64,000 nucleotides of DNA from Aquabacter sp965279295 (GCA_965279295.1 CBDIHQ010000011.1), one strand, 5' to 3'; shown: positions 44,486 through 53,974, counted from the first letter of the stretch. A program made the numbers and translations. The notes: generated by a model from the letters alone, not told the origin.

Positions 44486-45811
44486 TTACTTCTTCGTGGC
44501 CTTCGAGGGGTTGTCCAGGCTGTCGGACCCTTCGACCTTGATCTGGATCTTCAGCGCCGCGACGCCGCGCTCGATGGCATGGGCCTGAGCCACGAGGGCG
44601 TCGACGCCGTCCTGGATCATCTTGTTGCCCTTGTCGTTCCCCTCGGCGAGCATCATGTCGTAGAACATCTCGCCGCTGTCGGCGGTGTCCTTGATGACCT
44701 TCAGCTTGGCGAGAGCCTCCTTCATCTTGGCATCGATCTCGTCGGCGATCTTCGGGTCGGCGGCGCGCACGAGGTCAGCCACCGAGGGGCCGCTCATGGT
44801 CGTGCCGTCGATCTTGGTGAAGCGGCCGTAATAGATGTCCTGGATGCCGATTTCGTCATAGTAGTGCGAGTTGTGGGTGTTGTCGGAGAAGCAGTCCTGC
44901 TCTTCCTCGGGATCGTGCAGCAGCAGGCCGAGCTTCATGCGCTCGCCGGCCAGTTCGCCGTAGGTCAGCGAGCCCAGCCCGGTGAAGATCACGGCAAGGC
45001 CAGCCTTGTCCTTCTTCTTCAGCAGCGCGACGCGGGCCTTGCCCTTGGCACCCCAGTCGTCCGACATTTCCTTCAGGTCGCTGACCAGGGTGTCGGTGGC
45101 GACGCGCAGATATTCGGCACGGCGGTCGCAATTCTTGTTGGTGCAGTTCTTGAGGTCGTAGTCGGTCCACGGGCGCTCGCCGGCGCCGCGCGCGGTGCCG
45201 TGCAGATCCTTGCCCCACAGCAGGAATTCAACCGCATGCCAGCCGCTCGCCACGTTCGCCTCGACACCGGCCGCGGAATTGAGCTGGTGCAGCAACTGCG
45301 GCGTGATCTTGGTGAGATCGATCGTCTTCTTGCCGATGCGCAGCGACTTGGAGGCGATGATGTTGGCGGTATAGAGCGGGTTCTCGTCCGACGAGGTGCC
45401 GTAGCTCTTGGTGTCCACGTAATCGATCAGGCCCTCGTCCAGGGGCCATGCGTTCACGTTGCCCTCCCAGTCGTCGACAATCGAATTGCCGAACCGGAAG
45501 CCTTCCGTGATCTGGTAGGGATCGCGCGCCTTCTTCCACGCGTTGCGCGCCGCAAGCTGGGTGTCCGCGCTTGGGTTGGCGATGAAGGCGTTGATCGCCA
45601 CCTGCATCTCCTTCGCCGCCAGATAGGAGTTCGTGTACATCGCCTGCGCCAGATCGGCGTAGAAGACGACGACGTCGCGCTGCTTGGGCGCTGCCGCCTT
45701 GGGAGCGGGGGCGCTAGCGGCGGCGGGCGGCGTACTGGGCGCCTGGGCCAGCGCCGGGCCGGCAAAGCCGGCGGCGAAGGCGATGGCGGCGGCGGCAATC
45801 TGCGCGCGCAT
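44486..45811 (-). CDS. Imelysin (M75, IrpA-like) iron-uptake protein
   Basis: The ATG at 45811 with a CAGGAG ribosome-binding site gives 441 residues. A signal peptide ends at ALAQ (about residue 23), followed by a proline/alanine-rich linker. The imelysin motif GxHxxE is intact as GWHAVEF near residue 190. The C-terminal half has CFSDNTHNSHYYDEIG. IrpA-type imelysins are periplasmic or outer-membrane-facing proteins needed for growth under iron limitation. It is the first gene of the leftward iron cluster and diverges from efeU. Confidence 0.87.
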   Translation of the reverse strand: MRAQIAAAAIAFAAGFAGPALAQAPSTPPAAASAPAPKAAAPKQRDVVVFYADLAQAMYTNSYLAAKEMQVAINAFIANPSADTQLAARNAWKKARDPYQITEGFRFGNSIVDDWEGNVNAWPLDEGLIDYVDTKSYGTSSDENPLYTANIIASKSLRIGKKTIDLTKITPQLLHQLNSAAGVEANVASGWHAVEFLLWGKDLHGTARGAGERPWTDYDLKNCTNKNCDRRAEYLRVATDTLVSDLKEMSDDWGAKGKARVALLKKKDKAGLAVIFTGLGSLTYGELAGERMKLGLLLHDPEEEQDCFSDNTHNSHYYDEIGIQDIYYGRFTKIDGTTMSGPSVADLVRAADPKIADEIDAKMKEALAKLKVIKDTADSGEMFYDMMLAEGNDKGNKMIQDGVDALVAQAHAIERGVAALKIQIKVEGSDSLDNPSKATKK

Positions 45812-46404
45812 GGGTCTACTCCTGGTGATGGACGTGCCGGCGCACGGGCTGGCAGGCACCTGTTGGGCGTGCGAGCGGGCGGCTGGCATCCCCCGATCTG
45901 CGCGCCGGTAGGCACCCTAAACGCTGGCGGTATTGGGGGACAAGCACACGGAAGAACAATGGAATTATTCTATATTTACTTTAAACGCTCCACCCTGAGG
46001 TATTAGCGGCGGAGCCCCGATCGCGCCTCGTTTCCCTGTAGACCTTGCCTGCTTTACCGCCTGTAACCCTATGGAACAGAAGCGCGTCCGAACGCCGCGC
46101 CCTTTCGGCCTCGTCTGCCTAACCATCCGGTGAATACTTGAGGACAGATGCTTGGCGTCGTTAAATCTCGAATCGAATGCGGTTTGATCCCCTAGCGGAA
46201 GATAAGATTTGAACAATTCCAATCCGCTCCCGGCCTAATGACAGCCACCTGCCGCAGGTGTACCACCCACTATAGTACGAGCAACGTCATGCAGAATGCC
46301 TCCGAGGGGACGGGGACATTGTGCGTTTCCGAGGCGAAAAGACGCCACCCCTGGGGATCGCTCTAAGCGTCTCTCGCGTCAGCGCCGCAGCGAGGGGGCC
46401 CGCA
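45812..46404. promoter_or_regulatory. 593-bp divergent control region of the iron-uptake cluster, with Irr-like boxes
   Basis: The middle is AT-richer than its surroundings and shows no credible gene. Two imperfect palindromes resemble the iron control element bound by Irr in Hyphomicrobiales: TGGAATTATTCTA (45960-45972) and TTGAACAATTCCAA (46209-46222). A separate CACCTGC-C-GCAGGTG hairpin lies at 46246-46260. The first box is about 150 bases upstream of the imelysin start; the second lies toward efeU. Iron control is well established for such genes, but these matches are by eye and not exact. Confidence 0.4.
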
Positions 46405-47253
46405 ATGCTCGCCGCCATGATCATCGTGTTCCGTGAAGTCCTGGAAGCAGGGCTGATTGTCGGCGTCATGCTGGCCGCCTCCGAAGGCGTCATTGGGCGC
46501 GGCAAAGTGATTTCCCTGGGCATCGCCGGTGGCGTGCTCGGCTCCGCCCTCATCGCGCTGTTCGCCGAGCAGATCTCCAACCTTTTCGACGGCTCCGGCC
46601 AGGAACTCCTCAACGCGGCGATCCTTGCCGTGGCGGTGGTGATGCTGGTGTGGACCGTGGTGTGGATGGCGAGCCATGGCAAGGAAATGGTCATGGAGAT
46701 GAAAAGCGTGGGCAAGGAGGTGCGGGAAGGCCGCAAGCCTCTCGCCGCCCTCGGCATCGTCGTCGGCATGGCCGTGCTGCGCGAGGGCGTGGAAATCGTG
46801 CTGTTCATGTACGGCATCACGGTGAGCGGCGAATCGCCCATGAACGTCGCGATCGGTTTCGCCCTCGGCATCCTCGCCGGCGCCGCGGTTTCCTTCGTGC
46901 TCTATCGCGGCCTGGTCGCGATCCCGGTGAAGCACCTGTTCAAGACCACCACCATTCTCATCACCTTGCTCGCGGCGGGGCTTGCGGCGCAGTCCGTCGG
47001 CATTCTCCAGGATGCCGGCTTCATCCAGCAGCTCTCCGATCCGCTGTGGGATACCAGCTTCATCCTCGCCGACGACGGCCCCATCGGCCGCGTGTTGCGG
47101 ACCTTGGTGGGCTATCGCGCCCAGCCGACAGGCATGGAAGTCCTCGCCTATGTCGCGACCGTGGTGGTGATCGTCGGCCTGTCCCGCATGGTCAATGGCC
47201 AGTTGCAGCGGCAGAAGCAGGCTGCCAAAGCCGCGAAAACCGCACGAGCCTGA
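46405..47253 (+). CDS. efeU: FTR1-type high-affinity iron permease (EfeU family)
   Basis: The ATG at 46405 (GAGGGGG ribosome-binding site) gives 282 residues beginning MLAAMIIVFREVLEAGL. The two iron-binding REXXE motifs are REVLE near residue 10 and REGVE near residue 133. About seven transmembrane segments are seen. It moves iron across the inner membrane after oxidation. In EfeUOB systems the partners are EfeO and EfeB; here neither is present. Instead, a multicopper oxidase and imelysins are divergent. A GTG frame from 46321 is longer but unlike the family. Confidence 0.9.
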   Translation: MLAAMIIVFREVLEAGLIVGVMLAASEGVIGRGKVISLGIAGGVLGSALIALFAEQISNLFDGSGQELLNAAILAVAVVMLVWTVVWMASHGKEMVMEMKSVGKEVREGRKPLAALGIVVGMAVLREGVEIVLFMYGITVSGESPMNVAIGFALGILAGAAVSFVLYRGLVAIPVKHLFKTTTILITLLAAGLAAQSVGILQDAGFIQQLSDPLWDTSFILADDGPIGRVLRTLVGYRAQPTGMEVLAYVATVVVIVGLSRMVNGQLQRQKQAAKAAKTARA

Positions 47254-47296
47254 TTGCGAGCGAAAGCCAAACCGCCGTCGCCCGCCGGGAGCTGTC

Positions 47297-47857
47297 TCAG
47301 GCGGGCGATGGCACGGGAGACGCTTTGACCTCGACCTGCGCTGCGGCGATCCGGCGATACAGATTGCGCTGCCGCCGCAGGGGCCACCAGTCGTACAGGA
47401 AGATTTCCAGCGGCCGCCACAGCGCGACCCAGCCGACGATGATCAGCCCCTCGTGCAGGAAATCCGTCAGGGTGCGCTCGCCGATCCGCCCGGTGATGCC
47501 CTGAGCCAGGATGAGGCACGCGGCGAGCACCGCGAGCCCGATCGCCAGGACGATGCGGCCGGTGCGAAACAGCTCCTTCAGTTCCTGCTCCGCCACCTCG
47601 GCACGATGCGCGAAGAAATGGCGCATCGCTTCCGGCAGACCGACGGCCTGCGGCGTGCGCGCCTCGGCATCGGGCAAGAACACGACGATGCTGAGCGCCG
47701 CCGCCTTCGGTAATTCCCGCGCCCATTCGACGATATAGTCCGCAGCGTCGGAGCTGAGATCGCGCTGCCGGAACGGGAACGGGTCCAGCATGTTGAAGAT
47801 CTGAGCGACATGCTCCAGACGAATCTGGATGGTCTCCACCGCCTGGTCCCCGTTCAC
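47297..47857 (-). CDS. Hypothetical membrane protein (186 aa)
   Basis: The GTG at 47857 is preferred because GGGAGG lies eight bases upstream. The N-terminal 95 residues are soluble. Two membrane segments follow (about 98-120 and 130-150), then a conserved-looking WRPLEIFLYDWWPLRRQRNLYRR tail. I recognise a widespread uncharacterised proteobacterial membrane family but no function. It follows ssuB on the same strand after 80 bases, and may or may not belong to the sulfonate operon. It converges on efeU. Confidence 0.7.
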   Translation of the reverse strand: MNGDQAVETIQIRLEHVAQIFNMLDPFPFRQRDLSSDAADYIVEWARELPKAAALSIVVFLPDAEARTPQAVGLPEAMRHFFAHRAEVAEQELKELFRTGRIVLAIGLAVLAACLILAQGITGRIGERTLTDFLHEGLIIVGWVALWRPLEIFLYDWWPLRRQRNLYRRIAAAQVEVKASPVPSPA

Positions 47858-47937
47858 GCCCAATCCTCCCAACCCGCGATGCCCCGCCACGTTCACGCTC
47901 TCGCAGGTCGTGGGGGGATTGGCAATGCGGGCTGCAC

Positions 47938-48783
47938 TCAGGCGGCGGGCGGGCCCAGCAGGACGTCGAGAATCTGGCCTTCAAGCTGCGCCAGTTCAAC
48001 GGAGCCCCTCCGGCGCGGGCGCTCGACGGGAACCAGCACGTCAAGCGCGATCCGTCCCTCCTCGATCAGGACCACCCGGTCCGCCAACGCGACCGCTTCC
48101 GAGACATCATGCGTCACCAGAACGGCGGTGAAGCCCTGCTGGCGCCAGATGCGCTCCAGCAATTGCTGCATCTCGATGCGGGTGAGCGCGTCGAGCGCGC
48201 CGAGCGGCTCGTCCAGGGCGAGGATGCGGGGCCGGCTCGCCAGCGCCCGCGCCAGTGCGACCCGCTGGCGCTGCCCGCCGGACAGCACGGCCGGCCATTC
48301 CCCTGCCCGGTCGGAAAGACCGACCTCAGCAAGCAGCGCCTGCGCCTGTTCGCGCCGCTGCCGCTTGTCCGAGATGTGGGAGAGGCCGACCTCGACATTG
48401 GCGACCACGCGCGCCCAGGGCAACAGGCGCGGCTCCTGGAACATGATCCGTGTGACCTTCGACTGCGCATCGCCTTCGCCCAAAGCGAGACGCCCGCCGC
48501 TCGGCTGGTCCAGGCCCGTCAGCAGACGCAGCAAGGTGCTCTTGCCGCAGCCGCTCTTGCCGATGATCGCGACGAACTGACCGGCGGGAACATGCAGGTC
48601 GATGTCGTGCAGAACCGTTTTCGGGCCGAAGGCTTTCGACACTTTGCGGAAGGTGAACGACAGGCCTTCATCGGCGGAGGGCGGGCGGGCCGCAGCCGAG
48701 ACGTCCTTCGACGCGTTGAACGGAGCCGGCACGGAAGAACCGTCTTCCTCAAAGGCAGATATGCGGCGCAAAGCGATGTTCAC
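47938..48783 (-). CDS. ssuB: Aliphatic sulfonate ABC transporter ATP-binding protein
   Basis: A 281-residue ATPase with Walker A GKSGCGKST, signature LSGGQRQRVALARAL and Walker B ILALDEPLGALDALT. An N-terminal extension of about 45 residues precedes the core; SsuB proteins often vary here. It is the last transporter gene of the ssuE-A-A-D-C-B order, which matches the classical sulfonate operon plus one extra ssuA. It energises SsuC for uptake of alkanesulfonates as a sulfur source. Confidence 0.88.
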   Translation of the reverse strand: MNIALRRISAFEEDGSSVPAPFNASKDVSAAARPPSADEGLSFTFRKVSKAFGPKTVLHDIDLHVPAGQFVAIIGKSGCGKSTLLRLLTGLDQPSGGRLALGEGDAQSKVTRIMFQEPRLLPWARVVANVEVGLSHISDKRQRREQAQALLAEVGLSDRAGEWPAVLSGGQRQRVALARALASRPRILALDEPLGALDALTRIEMQQLLERIWRQQGFTAVLVTHDVSEAVALADRVVLIEEGRIALDVLVPVERPRRRGSVELAQLEGQILDVLLGPPAA

Positions 48784-48793
48784 GTCACTCTCC

Positions 48794-49573
48794 TCAGTGC
48801 GCCTGGAAGGCGGGATGCCATTGAAGGAACACGCGCTCCAGGGCGCGCGCCGCGCTGTCGGCCAGTTTGCCGAGCAGCGCGTAGATCAGGATCGATAGAA
48901 CGACTACGTCGATCAGCAGGAATTCGCGCGCCTGCATCGCCATGTAGCCGAGGCCCGAGGACGCGGAGATGGTCTCAGCGACGATCAAGGTGAGCCACAT
49001 GATGCCGAGCGCGTAGCGCAAGCCGACGAAGATGGAGGGCAGCGCGCCCGGCAGGATCACCCGCACGAAAAGCTCGGCGTGGGACATGCCATAGATGCGT
49101 CCCATCTCGGTGAGCTGGGGGTCGACCGTGCGGATGCCGTGCAGGGTGTTGATGTAGATCGGGAAGAACACCCCGAGCGCCACCAGGAACAGCTTGGCTT
49201 CCTCGTCGATGCCGAACCACAGGATCACCAGCGGGATCAGCGCGAGATGGGGGATGTTGCGCACCATCTGGAGCGTCGTGTCCGATACTTCCCGGCTGGT
49301 GGTGGACAGGCCATTCGCCAGACCCAGCAGGAAGCCGACCGAGCCGCCGATGGCGAAGCCGGTCAGCGCCCGCCAGGACGAGACATAGATGTGCCGGAAG
49401 ATCTCGCCGGAGAGCGTGAGCTTCCACAAGGCCGCGACCACGTTCGATGGGGCCGGCAATATGTTCGCGGGGATGTCGCCGAGCCTGGAGGCAATCTCCC
49501 AGACCCCGATGAGGAACACCGGCAAGATCCAGCCGACCCCGTTCCCAGCGAAGCGTTTGAGCTGTGCGATCAT
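48794..49573 (-). CDS. ssuC: Aliphatic sulfonate ABC transporter permease
   Basis: A 259-residue permease with about six membrane segments and the coupling loop near GRIYGMSHAELFVRVILPGALP, typical of SsuC/TauC. Its start overlaps the ssuD stop by four bases. Together with ssuB and one or both binding proteins it forms the importer for alkanesulfonates. Confidence 0.9.
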   Translation of the reverse strand: MIAQLKRFAGNGVGWILPVFLIGVWEIASRLGDIPANILPAPSNVVAALWKLTLSGEIFRHIYVSSWRALTGFAIGGSVGFLLGLANGLSTTSREVSDTTLQMVRNIPHLALIPLVILWFGIDEEAKLFLVALGVFFPIYINTLHGIRTVDPQLTEMGRIYGMSHAELFVRVILPGALPSIFVGLRYALGIMWLTLIVAETISASSGLGYMAMQAREFLLIDVVVLSILIYALLGKLADSAARALERVFLQWHPAFQAH

Positions 49574-50721
49574 GATGCCGCTTTCAACTGCGCCACGCCG
49601 TGGCTGCCCACCGAGAACTCATTTGCGATGGTGCGGCTGAAGCCGGCCTCGCGCCCGAGGCCGAGAGCGGGGAACAGCAGCTCCGCGACGCGATAGGCTT
49701 CTTCGAGGTGCGGGTAGCCGGAACCGATCACCGTATCGATGCCAGCGGCCTGATATTCGCGCAGGCGTTCGGCCACCTGCTCCGGCGTACCGACCAGCGC
49801 GGTGCCCGCGCCCGAGCGCACCAGGCCGACGCCAGCCCACAGGTTCGGGGCAACAACCAGCCGGTCGCGACGCCCCCCGTGTAGCGCCGCCATGCGGCTC
49901 TGGCCGACCGAATCCATCTGATGGTTGAAGCGGTTCTGCGCGCGCTCGATCTGCTCGTCGGAGACGCGGCTGATGAGCTTGTCGGCCGCGGCCCACGCCT
50001 CGTCCTCGGTCTCGCGGACGATGAAGTGCAGGCGGATGCCAAAGCGCAGCGTCCGGCCCCGCGTGGCGGCTTTGGCACGCACGGCGGCGATCTTTTCCCT
50101 CACCCCGGCCAGGGGCTCGCCCCAGGTGAGGTAAAGGTCGGTCTGGTCCACCGCGAGATCCTGCCCCGCCGCCGATGAGCCGCCGAAATAGAGCGGCGGA
50201 TAGGGTGCCTGCACCGGCGCGAAATCCAGCCGGCCGCCCTTTATCTGATAATATTTTCCGTCGAAATCCACGGTCTCGCCGGACAGCAGCCGGCGCCAGA
50301 TGGTGAGGAATTCGCTCGCCTGCGCATACCGCTCGTCATGCGGCACGAAGATGCCGTCGCCGGCAAGCTCGGTGGGATTGCCGCCAACCACCACGTTCAG
50401 CAGCAGGCGTCCGTTGCTCAACCGGTCGAGGGTCGCGGTCTGGCGCGCGGCGAGCGCGGGGGTGATCACCCCCGGCCGCAGCGCCACCAGGAATTTCAGC
50501 CGCTCCGTGACCGTGGCAAGCCCGGTGGCGGTGATCCAGCTATCCTCGCAGCTCTGCCCGGTGGGCAGCAGGACGCCCTGGAAGCCCAACCGGTCCACCG
50601 CCTGCGCCACCTGCTTGAAATAGCCGAACTCCGGCGGGCGCTGCTGGGTCTCAGAACCCAGATAGGAGCCATCGCCGTGGGTGGGGATGAACCAGAAGAA
50701 ATTGAGGGGATCGCGGGCCAT
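49570..50721 (-). CDS. ssuD: FMNH2-dependent alkanesulfonate monooxygenase
   Basis: A 383-residue bacterial-luciferase-like TIM barrel, close to the usual 380. It starts FFWFIPTHGDGSYLG, has LPTGQSCEDSW and a NVVVGGNPTELAGDG segment, all characteristic of SsuD. It cleaves alkanesulfonates to aldehyde and sulfite using reduced FMN supplied by SsuE. It overlaps ssuC and lies 27 bases after an ssuA gene. Confidence 0.93.
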   Translation of the reverse strand: MARDPLNFFWFIPTHGDGSYLGSETQQRPPEFGYFKQVAQAVDRLGFQGVLLPTGQSCEDSWITATGLATVTERLKFLVALRPGVITPALAARQTATLDRLSNGRLLLNVVVGGNPTELAGDGIFVPHDERYAQASEFLTIWRRLLSGETVDFDGKYYQIKGGRLDFAPVQAPYPPLYFGGSSAAGQDLAVDQTDLYLTWGEPLAGVREKIAAVRAKAATRGRTLRFGIRLHFIVRETEDEAWAAADKLISRVSDEQIERAQNRFNHQMDSVGQSRMAALHGGRRDRLVVAPNLWAGVGLVRSGAGTALVGTPEQVAERLREYQAAGIDTVIGSGYPHLEEAYRVAELLFPALGLGREAGFSRTIANEFSVGSHGVAQLKAAS

Positions 50722-50748
50722 CGGGGCCTCCTGTTCGCTCGGGTTCGC

Positions 50749-51705
50749 TCAGCTCTGGGGACGCACCCACACCGCGTCCTTGACGACGATGGCGCGCGGA
50801 ATGAGGCCGAGCTTGAAGAAGCGGTCAGCGGTCTGCTGCTGACCGGCGATGACCGCATCCGAAAGCGGGAACACGCCGAACACCTGGCGGTTGGCCGCGC
50901 GAGTCTGAGCGACGATGTCGACGCCGGTGACCTCGGACAGCACCTTGGCGACTTCAGGCCGGTTGGCATCCGCCCAGGCTGCGCTCTGCTTCAGCGCGTC
51001 CACGGCCTTGAGCACAACGCTCGGGTGGGCCGTGGCAAAGGTCTTGTTGGCGAGGAAGTAGGTGTTGACGTTCAGTTCCGCCTTGGTCGTGGTCAGCACG
51101 CGCGGCTGGTGGCGCTCCTCGGCGATGGCGAAGAACGGGTCCCAGATCGACCATGCGTCGATCTTATCGCTGGCGAATGCGGCGGCGGCATCCGCCGGGC
51201 TGAGATAAACCGGGGTGATATCCGCGAACGGCACGCCGGCCCGCTCAAGCGCCGCCACCAGCAGATTGTGCGCGCTGGAGCCCTTGGTGACGCCGACCTT
51301 CTTACCCCTGAGGTCCGCCACAGACGTGATGGGCGAAACGGCCTTCACCAGGATGCCCTCCCCTGCCCCGTTCGACGGCAAAGCCGCGACATAGACCAGA
51401 TTGGCGCCGGCGGCCTGGGCGAAAATCGGCGGTGCATCACCGGTCCAGCCCACATCCACGGCCCCGGCGTTCAGGGCTTCAAGCAGCGCCGGGCCGGCGG
51501 AGAATTCCACCCATTTGACGGTGATGCCCTGCGGCTCAAGCTGCGTCTCGATCAGCTTCTGCTGCCGGGTAATGACCGGCAGGCCGGCCTTCTGGAAGCC
51601 GATCTTGAATTCCTTCAAGGCCGGTTCCTGCGCCTTCGCGGGAGAAAAGCCGAAGGCGGCGACGGCCAGCGCTAGGGCGCCGGCAAGATGGGAGAGGCGG
51701 ATCAT
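50749..51705 (-). CDS. ssuA: Sulfonate ABC transporter substrate-binding protein, copy 1
   Basis: The ATG at 51705 gives 318 residues with a Sec signal peptide ending SPAKAQE (about residue 26). The mature protein has FKIGFQKAG, GDAPPIFAQAAGANLVY and the SsuA fold. It is paralogous to the next gene: the two have the same length and share many motifs, but they differ in signal-peptide type. The pair may recognise different sulfonates. Confidence 0.88.
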   Translation of the reverse strand: MIRLSHLAGALALAVAAFGFSPAKAQEPALKEFKIGFQKAGLPVITRQQKLIETQLEPQGITVKWVEFSAGPALLEALNAGAVDVGWTGDAPPIFAQAAGANLVYVAALPSNGAGEGILVKAVSPITSVADLRGKKVGVTKGSSAHNLLVAALERAGVPFADITPVYLSPADAAAAFASDKIDAWSIWDPFFAIAEERHQPRVLTTTKAELNVNTYFLANKTFATAHPSVVLKAVDALKQSAAWADANRPEVAKVLSEVTGVDIVAQTRAANRQVFGVFPLSDAVIAGQQQTADRFFKLGLIPRAIVVKDAVWVRPQS

Positions 51706-51731
51706 GATCGTGTCTTTCGATGGGTTGTGAT

Positions 51732-52688
51732 TCAGGAGCGCTGGGCGGACAAGACGATGTCGCTGACGGTGATTTTCTTCGGGATCAGGCCCAGCTCCAG
51801 GAAGGTGTCGGCGATCTCCTGCTGCTGCTTCACGGCCGTTTCGGTGATCGGGTTGAACGCGATCGGATAGCGGTCGGTGGCGATCTTTTGCGCCTCGAAC
51901 TCGACCCCCGTGACCTCGGCGGTGAGCGCCGCCAGCTTGTCGCGGTTCTGGGCCGCCCAAGCGGTCACGTCCCGCAGCCCGTCCAGGGCCGCCTGGAGCA
52001 CGGCGGGGGATTTCGTCGCGAAGGTCTTGTTGGCGAGGTAGAAGCTGTGGCTCGCGAGGCCGTCATTGGTGGTGACGAGCGCGCGGGCGTCGTGGCGCTT
52101 CTGGGCGAGGGCATAATAGGGGTCCCACACCGCCCAGGCATCGACGCGGCCGGAGGCGAAGGCCGCCGCCGCATCGGCCGGCGCGAGGTAGATCGGCTCG
52201 ATGTCCTTGTAGGACAGCCCGGCCCGCTTCAGCGCCTGGACGACGAAATTGTGGGAGCTGGAGCCCTTGGCGAAGGCGACCTTCTTGCCCTTCAGATCGG
52301 CCACGCTGCGGGCGGGGGACTCCTTCGGCACGAGCAAGGCATTCTGCGTCGCGGGTGCGCTCGCGACATAGACCAGGTTCGCCCCCGCCGCCTGGGCGAA
52401 AATCGGCGGCGCATCACCCACCGTGCCGATATCGACCGAGCCCGAGCCAAGCGCCTCCAGCAGCGGCGGACCGAACTGGAACTCCACCCAGCGCACGTTC
52501 TCAACGCCGAGCGCCTTCAGCCGGCGCTCCAGGACCTGCTGCTGGCGGGCGGCGACCAGGATGCCGCTGCTTTTCTGGAAGCCGACACGGAATTCCTTCG
52601 GCGCCTCCTGGGCCACGGCGTTGCGCTGGGACAGTGCGAAGGCGGCGGCACCGAGACCGCCGGCGAGAAATTGGCGTTTGGTGAGCAT
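51732..52688 (-). CDS. ssuA: Sulfonate ABC transporter substrate-binding protein, copy 2
   Basis: A 318-residue SsuA paralogue. The N-terminus (MLTKRQFLAGGLGAAAFAL) resembles a Tat signal with Lys-Arg instead of Arg-Arg, unlike the Sec-type signal of copy 1. The core has FRVGFQKSSG and the GDAPPIFAQAAGANLVY motif identical to copy 1, which points to tandem duplication. A single permease and ATPase serve both binding proteins. Confidence 0.88.
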   Translation of the reverse strand: MLTKRQFLAGGLGAAAFALSQRNAVAQEAPKEFRVGFQKSSGILVAARQQQVLERRLKALGVENVRWVEFQFGPPLLEALGSGSVDIGTVGDAPPIFAQAAGANLVYVASAPATQNALLVPKESPARSVADLKGKKVAFAKGSSSHNFVVQALKRAGLSYKDIEPIYLAPADAAAAFASGRVDAWAVWDPYYALAQKRHDARALVTTNDGLASHSFYLANKTFATKSPAVLQAALDGLRDVTAWAAQNRDKLAALTAEVTGVEFEAQKIATDRYPIAFNPITETAVKQQQEIADTFLELGLIPKKITVSDIVLSAQRS

Positions 52689-52711
52689 GGGATGTCTCCA
52701 AAAATCCGGGG

Positions 52712-53275
52712 TCAGGCGACGTTGGCGATGGACGGCCGCGGCACGACATGTGCGACGGCTCTGTCAAATTCGGCGGCCGCCTGGGCGACGCGGGCGCGGA
52801 CGGCGGAATCGATGAGAACCCCGTCGCGGAAATCGTGGTCGCTTGCGTAGATGGCGGTGGGCGCGGTCTGCGCCGCGAAGAAACCGAACAGCGGCCGCAG
52901 CTGATGCTCGACCACGAGGGCATGTCGGTGTCCGCCGCCGGTCGCGGTGATCACGACAGGCTTGCCGGCGAGCGCCAGGGGATCGACGAAATCGATCAGA
53001 TGCTTGAAGAGGCCGGCATACGACCCCTTGTAGACCGGCGATCCCACGATCAGGCCGTCGGCCTCCTCAATCGCGGCGATGATGGCGCGCGCCTCGCGCG
53101 GCAAAGCCGCCAAGCTGAAAGCGCCGACGCCCGGCCCGGCATCGACCAGGTCGTGAACCGAGAAATCGATGGCCCGACGCGCAGCCAGCTCGCTGCCAAC
53201 CACCTCAATCAGGGCGCGGGTGCGCGACGGGCGACGGGTGCTTCCGGAAAAGCCGACAATGCGAAGCACGCTCAT
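52712..53275 (-). CDS. ssuE: NAD(P)H-dependent FMN reductase of sulfonate utilisation
   Basis: The ATG at 53275 gives 187 residues. The N-terminal FSGSTRRPSRT loop binds FMN phosphate, and SPVYKGSYAGLFKHLID is the conserved flavin-contact segment of the SsuE/MsuE reductases. It supplies reduced FMN to SsuD. It is the promoter-proximal gene of the operon, as in the E. coli ssuEADCB order. Confidence 0.88.
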   Translation of the reverse strand: MSVLRIVGFSGSTRRPSRTRALIEVVGSELAARRAIDFSVHDLVDAGPGVGAFSLAALPREARAIIAAIEEADGLIVGSPVYKGSYAGLFKHLIDFVDPLALAGKPVVITATGGGHRHALVVEHQLRPLFGFFAAQTAPTAIYASDHDFRDGVLIDSAVRARVAQAAAEFDRAVAHVVPRPSIANVA

Positions 53276-53765
53276 GACAGGGCTCCGGCGATGCGGGTCG
53301 AAAGGTTCAATTTTGACATGGCTCGACATTCGCCAGCGAAGCCGGCGCCTTAATGGAAGTTGGGATTTTGAGCTGCGGAGAGGACGAGCAACGGCCGGCG
53401 GCTCAGCGCCGGAAACCGCCGCTCCGCATACAGAGGATGTGCCGCAGATGGGACGACATCTGAAAGTCTCTCTCATTCCACTGGAGGGCGGCGCCCAGCG
53501 CCAACCGCTCCTCTTTCACCATGAAACCCAGACGAGGGCAGCGCGTCAATAACATTCTACTAAATCTATGGATTTAAAATAATAAATAACATTTAGAATC
53601 GTGAATTGAGCGTTTTGCTGCGAACAGCCGCGCCTCAAAGGCGCGCCTCCTTCCTCGGTCGCGCACCCGTGTTTCGCTTTGGCGCCCTTCGCAATACGGA
53701 GAGACAAGCGCGCCGGAGGCGATTGTCAGCACGCGGGGGATGAGGTAGACGAGAGCCGTGCGCCA
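53276..53765. promoter_or_regulatory. Control region of the ssu operon, no gene seen
   Basis: This 490-base gap lies between the leftward ssu operon and the rightward tRNA gene. It includes an AT-rich patch at about 53550-53600, unlike the surrounding GC-rich sequence, which could hold promoters. No convincing CDS, repeat or specific regulator box was recognised. Its right part leads into the tRNA-Arg gene. Confidence 0.4.
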
Positions 53766-53842
<77 letters not shown>

Positions 53843-53946
53843 ACAATTTCAAAGACTTAGCTGGTTTTTAGCCAACAGCAGAAAAGCCCGAGTCGCCACC
53901 GAGTCGCCACCGAAACCGGAAATTCCAGGCATCGCCAGGAATAAGG

Positions 53947-53974
53947 AGCCCCGTCACCCGAAAGCGACGGGGCT
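53947..53974. terminator. Strong hairpin after the tRNA gene
   Basis: AGCCCCGTC (53947-53955) pairs perfectly with GACGGGGCT (53966-53974) around a ten-base loop. There is no long T-run, so it is a weak intrinsic terminator at best. It lies between the tRNA gene and the end of the leftward S24-like gene and could serve either transcript. Confidence 0.45.

Noticed and set aside
45965..46222. 85-codon minus-strand frame in the iron control region
   Set aside because: No ribosome-binding site, odd composition, and it covers the palindromes and AT-rich promoter region.
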